Below are positions 23,401-33,638 of a stretch of DNA of 64,000 nucleotides, piece by piece; the first letter of the stretch is position 1, and every line of letters starts with the position of its first letter. Source of the stretch: Persicaria tinctoria (lineage: Eukaryota > Streptophyta > Magnoliopsida > Caryophyllales > Polygonaceae); contig JBANSL010000007.1 of NCBI GenBank assembly GCA_037127255.1, positions 64,279,038 through 64,343,037 of the forward strand. Reading direction: 5' to 3'. The notes beneath the pieces were generated by a model that did no database searches, was not told the DNA's origin, and worked only from the letters and a program-made list of their open reading frames with translations. The translations under genes and the position numbers were made by a program.

Positions 23401-23458
<58 letters not shown>
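23401..23458. repeat. (TC)29 microsatellite
   Basis: 58 bases of pure tc repeats in the right arm of the foldback element, just after a nine-base C run. It explains the poly-(Ser-Leu) frames in this area, which are not genes. Confidence 0.95.
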
Positions 23459-23461
<3 letters not shown>

Positions 23462-23824
23462 TGTCGAAAACTTACCTTCTCATGTAGAGAGCTCGAAGTC
23501 GTCTGCCTTCTCCCTCCTCGCGTCTATCCCTCCGTCTCCACCGGCGTCGGGAACGTCAAGCTGCCAGCCTCTCTGTTATGAGCTTTGTCCTCCTTTGTCT
23601 TCTCTCTCGGATAAGAATGAAGGAACAGTCTCTTTTTCATTTTGTTTTCTCTTTATTTTAAAAAGCTAACGATTTTGTTTAAAATCTAACGGAAAGCAAC
23701 TGAGGGGCACGAGACGAAAATTTTCAAAACCTCAGGGGTACCATGCGAATTATGCTAAACTTTGGTACACCATGTGAAATACCTCTTACCTCAGGGGTAC
23801 CACGTGAAATTTCCGAAGAAAAAA

Positions 23825-24100
23825 ATTAAACCCGATACTCTATCGAGTTCAAACCCAAACACATAAACCTTAAACAGATATATCCAAAACACATTACCAA
23901 ACTCAAATCAAACACCAAGTCTAAACCAAATCAAATCCAAACACCTAACCACATACCAAACTAGACACAAAGTTTAACCAAACCAACCCCAGATACAGAA
24001 ACCCTATATTTTTTTTAACTACGTTGGACTTGATCCTTCCCATGAAGTTACGTAGGCAACCCTCATTAACTAGTGCAGTCCAAACCACAAAAAAATACAA
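23825..24100 (+). repeat. Degenerate ~75-bp motif cluster, right part
   Basis: Continues the cluster interrupted at 20743: tcgagttcaaacccaaacac, then a copy near 24016 with aactacgttggacttgatcc, gttacgtaggcaaccc and tgcagtcc. Related to 5450-6665. Confidence 0.6.
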
Positions 24101-24256
24101 ATCCTTGTCCTTTTATAATATTTGTATAATTTGAGGGTGTGAGGAAGTACAGATAAGGGTCGAACTTTATAAATAAAAATTAAAATTAAAATGTGTTATG
24201 TGAGATTGTTCATTTAACAATTATCGCCTAACAGTTGATGGGATGTTTTATATATG

Positions 24257-25266
24257 GAAAATTTACAGAAACCACCCTTTAAATATATGTTTTTTCACAT
24301 AACCACCTCTTAAATAACAAATTACAAAAAACCACCCCTAATACACATGTTGTCAACAGAAAGCCACCCCCTTCTTTTTTCCCTTAATCTTGACAAAAGG
24401 CCTAATTACCCTTAATCTTCAAGTAAATGAAATTTAATTTACCAACAAAACACATAAATCCACGATGCAAGTTTTTTTGCAATTTGAAATTGGTGCAATG
24501 ATGATCTAAACTCGGCAACAATGGTGAAAACGAGCGCAAAATACAAGGAATTGATGCGGGCATGCGAGGTTACAGTCGAAGGTAACAAGTAGAATATGGT
24601 AATGGCGATGAGATTCTTCAAGAGGCTTGGTGTTTAGGGAAGTCCAACAATCTCATATTAGGTTGTAAGATGGATGAATTGAACAAAGAGTTCATAATTG
24701 ATATTTGCTATGAGTAATTTTCTCAATTTGATTTGATTTCAAATTAGGACATCAAATTTAGGCACATCGACGACAGAATGAGGAGGAAAGGAGTGGCTCA
24801 TAGACTTCTTGGTTCAGCAGCTCAACTGATCTGGTCGTGCATGGACGACGCGAACTTGTCAACGGGGCTAGGCATGTACTCGCGTGGGCGGAAAAGTGTT
24901 AGCTCCGAATTCCGATATTGTCGTTGGACACCGTCGTTTTTCTTCGTCTCCCTTGAACATTGCAAAGTAGAGATCCTACAAGAGTAAGGCGGTCAACGAA
25001 GTTCCGGGTTGAGCAACGGCAAGGATGACTTTGAGCTTTCTAATGGTGAGTGACTCTTTTGAGGGGTAGGGGGAATGAATTTAATAGGAGATTAGGGGCA
25101 TTAGTGTCTTTTCACACGAATTTCATGGCCCATTAGACCCAAAATAGATAGGGGGTGGCTTTTTGTTGATGGGAGGTATATTAGGGGAGCTTTTCTGTAA
25201 TATATTATTTAAGGGGTGGTTAAGTGAAAAAATATATATTTAATGGGTGGTTTTTTGTAAATTTGC
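24257..25266. mobile_element. Small Mutator-like element, non-autonomous
   Basis: 1010 bp with ~125-bp inverted ends: left gaaaatttacagaaaccacc, the complement of the right end gcaaatttacaaaaaaccac. Both continue with ttaaatatat, ttttttcac and aaccacc blocks, then gccaccccc. Flanks show a 9-bp TSD with one mismatch (ttatatatg / ttatatata). The GC-richer centre (24770-25030) has a 69-codon frame with no recognised family. The ends and TSD length fit a Mutator-type element. Confidence 0.8.
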
Positions 25267-25279
25267 TTATATATATATA

Positions 25280-26830
25280 TAAAAGAAAGAACGAGTTCGG
25301 TTTTGGTGAGACCTAATTGATAAAATCTGAATGGATGAGGGTCTAGAAGACCTATTTGTGAAGAGATTACCCCAGTCGAGTGGAAAAGATGTGAAACTTT
25401 ATTAACCACCTTATTCCTGAAAAGGTAAATATAGAGATTAAACCACCTTATTCAACGTAAGGGGAATGTGAGAGGATACTAGTGGCAGTTGAAGCATAAT
25501 GATCTTCACATTGGCCAAGATGTGGTCAATCTCGCAAGGACACTTGCCTTTATTATTGAGGTGGTTTATAATTATTAACGAGTCTCATTTGACATGAAGA
25601 TTACTAATACCCTGTTGGTTGGCTTTGGTCACTCCTTTCCGCGGGTAGCTTCCGCCCTTAATGAGGTCCGCTAATTCATTCATATCCTAAATGAATAAAT
25701 TTTCCTTCCTAGTGTTTTCTAATTCTTTGTAATTTTAAACAAGCTAAGCTAGGTCAAACATGAAGATCGTTCTTTCTAAAGTTGAGGGTTGTATATTGGT
25801 ACGGACTCTACGAGGTTCGTTAATGCATCCAAAGATAACCCACACTTAATAAGCTAGTATAGCCAGTAAGTTCGGGTGTTGATCTAGGGGAAGCTTAACC
25901 TCTTCTTATGTGATTCTCTTGTTAACCAGTAATGAAAGCAGATGGTTGTGAAAGTAGTGCTAAATTGAATAACAGAGATAAGTAAACAAAGTAAAAGTGG
26001 GTTGTAAAGTGATTGAGAATGAATCAGTTCCTTGCAAACTCATAACAGTGGTTGGCATAATGATCATCGAATCATCCGTAGTTACTGTTAATTCTATTAG
26101 TTATTCTAGAAGATTGGTTTCTGTATGCATAGAATGCGTCTTACTCTAACATGGGGGATGAGTCGCAGTAATTACCCAATCTTGTGTTTCCCCGCGGGTT
26201 GTAAGTGATTTGGCCTCGTCAGAAATCTGGTGAAGATACGAAATCAGTGGGTGCCGATCTTGTGTTTCCCCACGGAAGTACTCAGCGACGCTGGGGTGTC
26301 GGCGAGCATCGATTCTTAGCCGCAGGTGCCGCTTCTACTGAATACTTTTTCTTCCCTTACTCGTGGCTTAGCTTCTTCCACACTTTTCCCGTCTTATTTC
26401 TCGACTTTTCTTATACTTCTTTAGCTTCAAAGTGCAGCCTTGCTCCTTTCATGACGCTTGATCTTCAGAATCTGTATAAATGGGAATAAAATGTGTAGAT
26501 TCTAAACTTCTTCCATTTAAGAGACAATGAATGCACTTTATACTAAATACATGTCTAAATGCAACCTAAACTACCTAAGAACTACTTAAAATGCCTATAT
26601 AAATCATGCATGATCATATAAGTAATGTTATGTCATATATGCGCGAAATTGGACAAATTTAACAAAAGATCTATCACTTGATTTATTTATGATCTCTTAA
26701 GTTCATTTTTTTTTATCTATTTGATTTATCAATTGATTCAATTCAAAAACCATTAACACCTATCTCCACCCTCACGCTAGCACACTCACTATATATTGCT
26801 CGACTCTTTCTCCTCCAAAAGAAGAATATT
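25280..26830. other. Unassigned intergenic or dispersed-repeat DNA
   Basis: Contains a direct repeat of taaaccaccttattc (25404, 25440) and text resembling generic retroelement leader sequence (26000-26300), but no LTR borders, primer site or coding motif. The 94-codon frame at 26205-26489 is not supported as a gene. Confidence 0.4.
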
Positions 26831-26857
26831 TTCCATATTTAATCGTACAAGCTTCAT

Positions 26858-26993
26858 TTTTTTTTTTTTTTTTTAACCGGAAAAAATTTGACTGTTGACA
26901 GAGCCAACTAGCCAAGAGCATCCTTACGGATGATACTGCACAAGACAGCGTCAGGAGAAAAGGTCAAGCCAGAGAAACCAAAATCTAGATGAG
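26858..26993 (-). mobile_element. Short retroposed insertion (SINE or 5'-truncated LINE) with 23-bp TSD
   Basis: A perfect 23-bp direct repeat (atatttaatcgtac..., 26835-26857 and 26994-27016) flanks a 136-bp insert that begins with about 17 T on the plus strand. Read on the minus strand it is a ~118-bp body followed by a poly(A) tail. Long perfect TSD plus poly(A) is the signature of target-primed reverse transcription. The body is too short to classify. Confidence 0.85.
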
Positions 26994-27016
26994 ATATTTA
27001 ATCGTACAAGCTTCAT

Positions 27017-27991
27017 GATCTCTTACAATATAATATGGACGAATTTCACAAAATCGTTAAAGTTTTTATTAATAATTTCAATTTAAGACAGGCTTATCAT
27101 CAATGTCTAAGATGGTTTATCTACTACCTAGTTAGATTAAGGAGATCGGTCTACCATAAGAGATTGTTGAGGACATGGAGAAGCCATTTTTCACTCACTG
27201 GAGCTTTGGTGGAGGATTTGAGCAACATATTTAAGAGTCCACTATTGAAAAGTTATTTATGAAATACCCCAAATTATTTTTGAGCTATTTCTTATGTTTA
27301 TTTAATTAAATAATTCTATATTATATTAAACTATGGTATATATCTTGTGAATTTGGTCATTTAATAAATTCACCTAAGATATATAGTATGAAATAGAATA
27401 ATTAGTTTATTCTAAAGGGTATAATATATGATGGATTTAATTACATAAATCCTCTAAATATTCCTATTATTTATTTATTTATGAAATTAAATTAAATAAT
27501 ATTCATCCCGATAAAAGGTAGAAATCTATCTTCTATCTAGTCTTTATCCGCTTCTTTTATTTATTTTCCTCAAAATCTATCATTTACCTTTAATCTCTAT
27601 CTTAGTGGATTCTTAAAACCAAAGAATCAAAAATCTATTGTTTATCTAACCTAATTGAGTAGTATAGATACACGTTAATCCTAGGGTTCCACAAATAAAA
27701 AATCACAAGCCTCCCCGTCTCCTATTCATCTTCCTCCTAACGCATCACCATTGTTGCATCACCATCCCCGCTTTCAAACCATCACCGCCAGCAACCGAGC
27801 CAACCTCCGCAGCCCTTCACCGCCATCGAGCCACTGCAGCGCAGCCTTGCCGGAGAACAGAAGGCCGAGGCCGCCCGAGTCATCTCCGATTGTCACTGCA
27901 TTCGCCCATCGACGCCGGAGGAAGAGCACCGCCTCCGATCCCTGTCCGAGTGTCGTTGTTGTGCCGTCACCATCACCGATGTTGCCCATCG
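27017..27991. other. Intergenic; GC-rich Pro/Ser-coding-like tract at the right
   Basis: 27017-27700 is AT-rich with no supported gene. 27740-27991 is GC-rich (atcaccgcc, gccggagaac words) with an open frame from 27751 read as Pro/Ser/Arg-rich protein. The hAT element interrupts this tract, which resumes at 33639-33790. It could be a broken 5' exon, but nothing identifies it. Confidence 0.3.
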
Positions 27992-28526
27992 CAGTGGCAG
28001 ATTTAAGGCTAGGCCATGGCCCACCCCAATAAAAATAAAGAAATTCAGCCCAAAAAAATTAGAAATAAATAGGTATAACCCAACCCACTTGTTAAGTAGC
28101 CTAACCCATAACCTAAAGCCCACCCTCTTATTTTCTTTACCGATTGAATTATCAACTTGCATTACGTAGTGTTCCAGAGTACTGGGAAACGAAACGTCAA
28201 ACGTCATCAACTCTCCGAAGTCCGAACTCCCGTTTAGAAGGTTAGTCCGGTTAGCAATTTCTCTCCAACTTTGATTTTCCTTTTATTGAGAAATTTGTGT
28301 GTGAACTTTGATTTCTCCCAATTAGAAGGATTCATTCTCATTTTTGGAATTTTTCAATAGGGTTTGAACTTTGAAATCACCATTATAAGGGGAAAAAGTT
28401 ATTCCAAATTGATCACAAACTCACAGGGGTGTTCACTTATTCTCAAAGTGGTCCAACGGTCCAAAAGAGGTACTTCTCACAATTTTAAAAATTTAAATAT
28501 AGCATTTTTGATTCTGTAAGTGCTAA

Positions 28527-29466
28527 ATGATAATAGACTTTAGTTCAGTTGAAAGTATGATTAGCATGTTTTCTTCAACTTGTAAAGTGCTTGAGAATCT
28601 AAAGAAAAATGGTTCAAACTCCAAGGCTCGGGTAGAAGCTAGCGGTGCTCTAGATCAGTTGAGGACTTTCGACTTTGCATTTAGCTTGCACTTGATGATG
28701 AAAGTTATGGGGACTACCAATTTTCAATGGCAAGCGTTTCAGCAAAAGTCTATTGATACACCGGCTGCAATTCAGTATCTTTGCATCGCAAGAACTCTTC
28801 TTCAACAACTACGAGATGAGGGATTTCAGGTATTACTTCAAACAGTGAAAGATTTTTGCTCAAAACATGAGGTACAAGTACCAGACATGAGTAGTACGAT
28901 TGGTCGTGGTGCAAAGCTAACAACTCTTGAGGATTGTTATCATTTTGAACATTTCAATCAGTGTATCGATTTTCAGTTGTCCGAATTGAGCTCAAGGTTT
29001 AGTGAGACTTCAGTTAGATTGCTTCAGTTGAGTGTAGCATTGGATCCGAAAGATGGTTTTCATTCATTTAACGAAGATGATATCTACAAGCTTGCAGTAG
29101 AGTTCTATCCTAGAGATTTTGAAGAACATGAAAGGAATGTTTTGAAGAATGAGTTTCAAGTCCCTACACTTGCGAAATTGATGGAGATCGAAGCTAGTGG
29201 AAACGAAGAAGGATGGACAATTTATAATGATAAGTCGATTGATTCGCCTTGTATTGACCTTGCCAGTTTCTACAACTGCTACAGAAAGAGCATTTTCAGC
29301 AATGAAGCATGTGAAGACACACATTCGCAGCAAAATGGCAGATGAGTTTCTTGCTGATGCTTTAACAATTTATATTGAAAGAGATTTCGTTAGTAAAATT
29401 GATATAGATTGTGTTATTGACGACTTTGCTAAGGCAAATGATCGTCGTGTTCGTTTTACTTTTTAG
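28527..29466 (+). pseudogene. hAT transposase C-terminal remnant (TTF/DUF4371 type)
   Basis: The frame from 28527 (MIIDFSSVESMISMFSS...) carries QLRTFDFAFSLHLM, LQWQ-like NFQWQAFQQKS, DIPAA-like DTPAAIQYL, and LQLSVALDPKDGFHSF. A frameshift near 29200 moves the reading to LIRLVLTLPVSTTATERAFS, AMKHVKTHIRSKMADEFLAD and YIERDFV, the hAT dimerisation motif (T.ERAFS.MK...R..M.D..L). The order is that of plant TTF-type zinc-finger hAT transposases. The zinc finger and most of the catalytic region are absent. Confidence 0.85.
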
Positions 29467-29565
29467 TACGAGTCTTTGAACACTTTTGGCTATGTATATT
29501 TAGAAGTATATTTATACCTTTGGGTTTGAATCCTGCCCACCCCTAAAAACAATTTTGGATCCTCC

Positions 29566-29698
29566 TATGTAGAATTGATGTAAACTCCTCCTTGAGGGTT
29601 TTCATTCATTGATAAACATATATATATAGGTTACAAAGGTATTGAGCCTTAACGGGCTTTTAGCCCACTATACATGAGGAGACCTATGTAATCTATCA
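29566..29698 (-). repeat. 3' LTR of the gag-less copia element
   Basis: 133 bp; matches 33485-33621 apart from a 6-bp loss near its outer end (tatgtag versus tgtaggaatgtag), a 2-bp length change in the ta tract and a few substitutions. Confidence 0.88.
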
Positions 29699-29699
29699 A

Positions 29700-32600
29700 A
29701 CCCCCGCAGTCGAAACGGGAGGGGGGCGTACAGTGAGATTGGAACGAAAATCACTGAATAATTGTCTAGGTAAACCCTTGGTGAATATATCAGCGTACTG
29801 ATAAGAGGACGGGACATGTAGAACGCGGACATGTCCAATGACAACCTTGTCCCTAACGAAGTGGAGATCGAGCTCAATGTGCTTCATGCGTTGATGTTGG
29901 ACTGGGTTGCTAGCCAGATAGACGGCGGAGACGTTGTCAGTGTAGACCAGAGTAGCCTTCTGAAGAGGGCAACGGAGCTCAAGAAGAAGATTGCGGAGCC
30001 AAGAGCACTCGGAGACAACGTTGGCAACACCCCTGTATTCGGCCTCAGCGCTGGAGCGAGACACGACAGACTGGCGCTTGGCCGACCACGACACAAGGGT
30101 GTCGTTGAGGAACACACAGTAACCAGACGTGGAGCGACGTGTGTCAGGACAACCACCCCAATCCGCATCAGTGTAAGCAACAAGGTCAAGCTTAGAGGAA
30201 TGAGTGATCGTGGTGCCTAGCTCGAGTGTGCCGCTGATGTACCGAATGATCCGCTTTAAGGCATGAAAATGGGGTTCCCTGGGTGCATGCATGAACAAGA
30301 ATATCTGTTGAACGGCGTAACTGATATCAGGTCGATCTGGTGAAAGTGAGATACTGAAGAGCACCAGCAAGGCTCCTGTACAATTTCGGATCATCAACCA
30401 AAGGACCAGAAAGAGCGCTGAGCTTGTTGGATGTATCGACAGGGGTGGCGACAGGATTGCAGTTACTCATCTTAGCCCGAGCAACAATCTCAGCAGCATA
30501 CATACTCTGTGAGAGAAATAGCCTAGACGCATGCCGTTGAACAACAACTCCCAAGAAGTAAGACAACTGACCCAAATCTTCCATGGCGAACTCAACACTC
30601 AACTGTGAAATAATCGACCTCCGAAGAGCATCAGAAGAGGCGGTGAGAATGATGTCGTCGACATACAGTAACATAAATGCCATGTCGGAGCCTCTACGAT
30701 AGATGAACATGGACGAATCCGAGCGGCTGCCAATGAAACCCAAGCGGAGCAGATGAGTAGCAAAGCGCTGGAACCAAGCTCGCGGAGCCTGTTTCAGACC
30801 ATACAAAGAGCGCTTCAAGAGACAGACGTGCTTGGGACGATCAGCATCAGCAAACCCCGGCGGCTGAAACATGTAGACTGTCTCATTCAGGTGACCATGC
30901 AGAAAAGCGTTCTTCACATCCAACTGATTAATTGGCCCAGTTGCGCGACAAAGCTAAGCTCAACACCACTCGGATAGTGGCAGGCTTGACCACGGGGCTG
31001 AAGGTCTCATCACAATCAATACCTACCTGCTGAGATCGACCGTTGACCACGAGACGTGCTTTGTAGCGCTCCAACGTCCCATCAGAGCGGAACTTGTGAC
31101 GGAAGAGCCACATACAGCGAACGACGTTCGCCGCTGGAGGGCGAGGGACAAGAACCCAAGTACCATTCTTTGTAAGGGTCCTGTATTCGTCGAGCATAGC
31201 CGCCTGCCAATTCGGGTCGAGGAGGGCTGTTTTGTGGGAGGTGGGGATGGGGGACAGGGAGGTCGAGGTGGAGGAAGGGGTTGATTGGTAGTCGGGAGGG
31301 ACGGGGGCAAGGGGAGCGGAGCGTTATTGATTGGATGCGGGCGCCGCAAGGCATGCTACGGGCGCCGCCGGTGTGTGGGACGTAGGGTGGGGGTGGTTGC
31401 GTTGATAGGCTGCGGGCGCAACATCACAACATGACGATCTGACGGAGGGGTGTAGGCATGGTGTTGAGCCGCGGGACGATAGGAGGTGGTCATGGAGATG
31501 ATCTGACGGGGTCGGAAGACATCGGAGACACTGCGGGTGTGTGGTCTGGTGGTAGGGGGTGGTGGGGGTGGGGGAGGGGGAGAGGCAGGAGCACCGGGAG
31601 AGCTCTGGGGAAAAAAAAGTGAGGGAATGACGACTCTGACTCTGACTGAGACACGGGAGGTGTGGAAGAGGGGAGATGAGAGGATAAAAGGGAAAACGAG
31701 ACTCATCGAACGTGACATGACGTGACACAATAAGCTTATGGGTCTTGACATCGAGGCAAAGGTAACCGCGATGATCAGACGGATAGCCTAGGAAGACACA
31801 TGGAGTGGAGCGCGGGTGAAGCTTGTGTGGGGCTGTGGAGGACTGAGCTGGCGAGCGATGATCACCTTCGCACCCAAAGGTGCGAAGGTGATCATACCTA
31901 GGCATGGTGTAATAAAGTGTCTGAGCTGGCGAGCGATGGTGTAGGGTAGTGGAAGGGAGAATGTTTAGGAGATAACATGTGGTGGATAAGGCGTGAGGTC
32001 AATAGGGAAGGGGAATAGATGCATGGAAGAGGAGAGAGCGCATCATGTTGGTAATGGTTCTGATGATTCGTTCAGCCTTGCCATTCTGCTGGGAGGTATA
32101 GGGGCAAGACAACCGAAAGGAGATCCCATTTGTGGCAAAGAAAGAGTGAAAGTCTTTGTTGTCAAATTCACGGCCATTGTCGCATTGGAAACATTTGATA
32201 GATGTGTGAAACTGGGTTTTGATGTAGGTATGGAATCTGACAAAGACAGGAAACACTTGGGACTTGAAATGCAACGGGAAGACCCATAAGTAATGAGTGT
32301 AATCATCAAGAAACAAGAGGTAGTACATGTGACCCTCCTTGCTAGGCACATGAGAGGTCCAAATGTCACTATGAATGATATCAAATGGAGCAAGGGTAGA
32401 GGTCAAAGATCGTTGGAACGACAATCTGGCATCTTTGCCTAGTTGGCAGGAAGAGCATAAACCAGAGCATGGGTCTTTAGTACAGGTGACAAGACTCTGG
32501 GAACGGAGGACATCTAGAACGGCAGCACTGGGATGGCTCAGGCGTGCATGCCACAGGCTGGACGACGATGCCGAGAGGGCGACCGGGCACGACTGACTGG

Positions 32601-33020
32601 ACGCAGGAGGTGGTGTGACAGGGTAGAGCTCCCCGGTGATGTTACATTTTATGCGAGTAACCCCCGTAGTAAGATCGTTCACAGAGAAACCATATGGATC
32701 AAACGCAAGGGAAACGTTGTTGTCAGTAGTGAACCGACGGATAGAGATAAGGTTTTTGACAATCTTTGGGGCAATGAGGACATTGTTGAGGTGTAGTGGG
32801 TGGGTTGGGGTCTGTAATTTGGCGTGGCCAATCCCCGAAGTAGCAAGACGACCACCATTTCCGACGATAATAGAGTGTGCAGGACCCTTAAAAGAAATAG
32901 ATGAGAGGTTACCTGAGGAGTTCGTCATGTGGGAGGTGGCACCAGTGTCCATTTACCAAGAAGAGTCTGAAGATGTCGGATGCATAGAGGAGAGTGCGTG
33001 ATGTTGGTGATCGTAGAAGG
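29700..33020 (-). pseudogene. Copia Gag-Pol remnant: protease, integrase, RT, RNase H
   Basis: From high coordinates: MAFYDHQHHALSSMHP followed by a TAA just before the protease motif MDTGATSHMTNSSG (32952). Then come GAG-pre-integrase (WHARLSHPS, CSSCQLGKDARLSF) and integrase (HSDIWTS, FLDDYTHYLWVFPL, FQCDNGREFDN, TSQQNGKAERIIRT). A rearranged stretch with stops covers 31840-31999, and the chain resumes at MPRYDHLRTFGCEGD. After a Pro-rich linker RT follows ([49 protein letters not shown] at about 30665). RNase H in another frame has DADWGG, RSSAEAEYR and TDNVSAVYLA, then YADIFTKGLP. Several frameshifts and stops make it defective. Confidence 0.9.
31858..31895. repeat. Perfect 17-bp hairpin in the integrase region
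   Basis: Arms atgatcaccttcgcacc and ggtgcgaaggtgatcat with loop caaa. The 18-bp word ctgagctggcgagcgatg flanks it at 31843-31860 and recurs at 31921-31938. The hairpin replaces the expected FGC.CYPNL.. integrase stretch. Confidence 0.9.
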
Positions 33021-33484
33021 CCATGGTAAGGATTTTTTTTTTTGGCCACCTAACTTAATAAATAATTAAGTTAGGGCAAAAAACGAAAAATAGGAGAACA
33101 TAAGGGATGTTTTTGTAATTTCTTCAAAAGAGATTAAAACATCCTGCTTTTTCTCTTTGGAAGCACTTGTGGGCGACGGTGGTACTCGGAGAATACAAGG
33201 GCTGTCCTTCTTGGGCTCGGAGGGAGGCCTGTGGTGCTCGGAGCTTGGATCCAGGGTGCAGGAGGATGGATCTGGGAGTTCTTCCTTGTCGGCGAATGGA
33301 AGCGGCGAAGGCGAGACTCCAATCGGCGGCGGCTCGGGCTGGGCTCGGCGGCGGCGAAGCGAGGGCTCTATCTGGGCGAAGCGACGAGAGAGATGCCAAC
33401 GGCGGCGAGTCGGGGGAAGAAGAAGACCGGTGAGACGAGAGGATCAATTTAGGGTTCCGTTAGGAAAAAAAGGTTGTGATACCA

Positions 33485-33621
33485 TGTAGGAATGTAGAAT
33501 TGATGTAAAGTCCTCCTTGAGGGTTTTCATTCATTGATAAACATATATATATGTTACAAAGGTATTGGGCCTTAACGGGCTTTTAGCCCACTATACATGA
33601 GGAGACCTATGTAATCTATCA
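33485..33621 (-). repeat. 5' LTR of the gag-less copia element
   Basis: 137 bp; tgtaggaatgtagaattg ... gtaatctatca on the plus strand. The minus-strand primer site adjoins it at 33472-33484. Confidence 0.88.
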
Positions 33622-33638
33622 CCGCCCCTGACCCATCG

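Larger units (their letters stand above)
20744..23815. mobile_element. Foldback Mutator-like element with long inverted arms
   Basis: 3072 bp, with ends cggaaatttc and gaaatttccg and a 9-bp TSD aagaaaaaa at 20735-20743 and 23816-23824. Terminal inverted repeats are closely similar for ~130 bp (for example tacccctgag, tttagcat, cctcgtgccc on both arms). Weaker similarity continues for hundreds of bases: ctgaagatctcgac with aggagggaga.ggtcggcg near 20975-21030 and, on the other strand, near 23300-23360, plus the gggttggat / cttcaaattgggg blocks. The 9-bp TSD and long TIRs fit the Mutator superfamily. No transposase is recognisable, so the element is non-autonomous. Confidence 0.85.
29566..33621 (-). 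mobile_element. Short-LTR Ty1/copia element (Ale/Retrofit-like), gag-less
   Basis: Minus-strand element with LTRs at 33485-33621 (5') and 29566-29698 (3'), starting tgatagattacatagg on that strand. Primer site TGGTATCACAACC is the complement of 33472-33484. The 5-bp TSD is ccgcc on the right (33622-33626) and cctcc on the left (29561-29565, one change). The target is the right terminus of the hAT element. Protease, integrase, RT and RNase H are recognisable but broken, and Gag is almost wholly missing. Motifs such as [13 protein letters not shown] and LDVKNAFLHGHLNETVYM fit the Ale-type lineage (inference). Confidence 0.88.
27992..33630 (+). mobile_element. hAT-superfamily DNA transposon, interrupted by a copia element
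   Basis: Left terminus cagtggcagattt at 27992; right terminus ending ggat...ccgcccctg, split by a retrotransposon and closing at 33630. The 8-bp TSD is gcccatcg (27984-27991) and acccatcg (33631-33638), seven of eight identical, the hAT length. Internal sequence carries the C-terminal dimerisation domain of an hAT transposase. Without the retrotransposon (and one copy of its TSD) the element is about 1.58 kb and lacks the N-terminal half of the transposase. Confidence 0.82.

Noticed and set aside
23248..23669. Three overlapping Ser/Leu-rich frames as genes
   Set aside because: They are translations of the (TC)29 microsatellite within the foldback element.
26205..26489. 94-codon frame as a gene
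   Set aside because: Lies in unassigned repeat-like DNA and shows no family motif.
29831..31725. Plus-strand frames of up to 129 codons opposite the gag-less copia element
   Set aside because: They are antisense shadows of the minus-strand RT/RNase H and Pro-rich linker.
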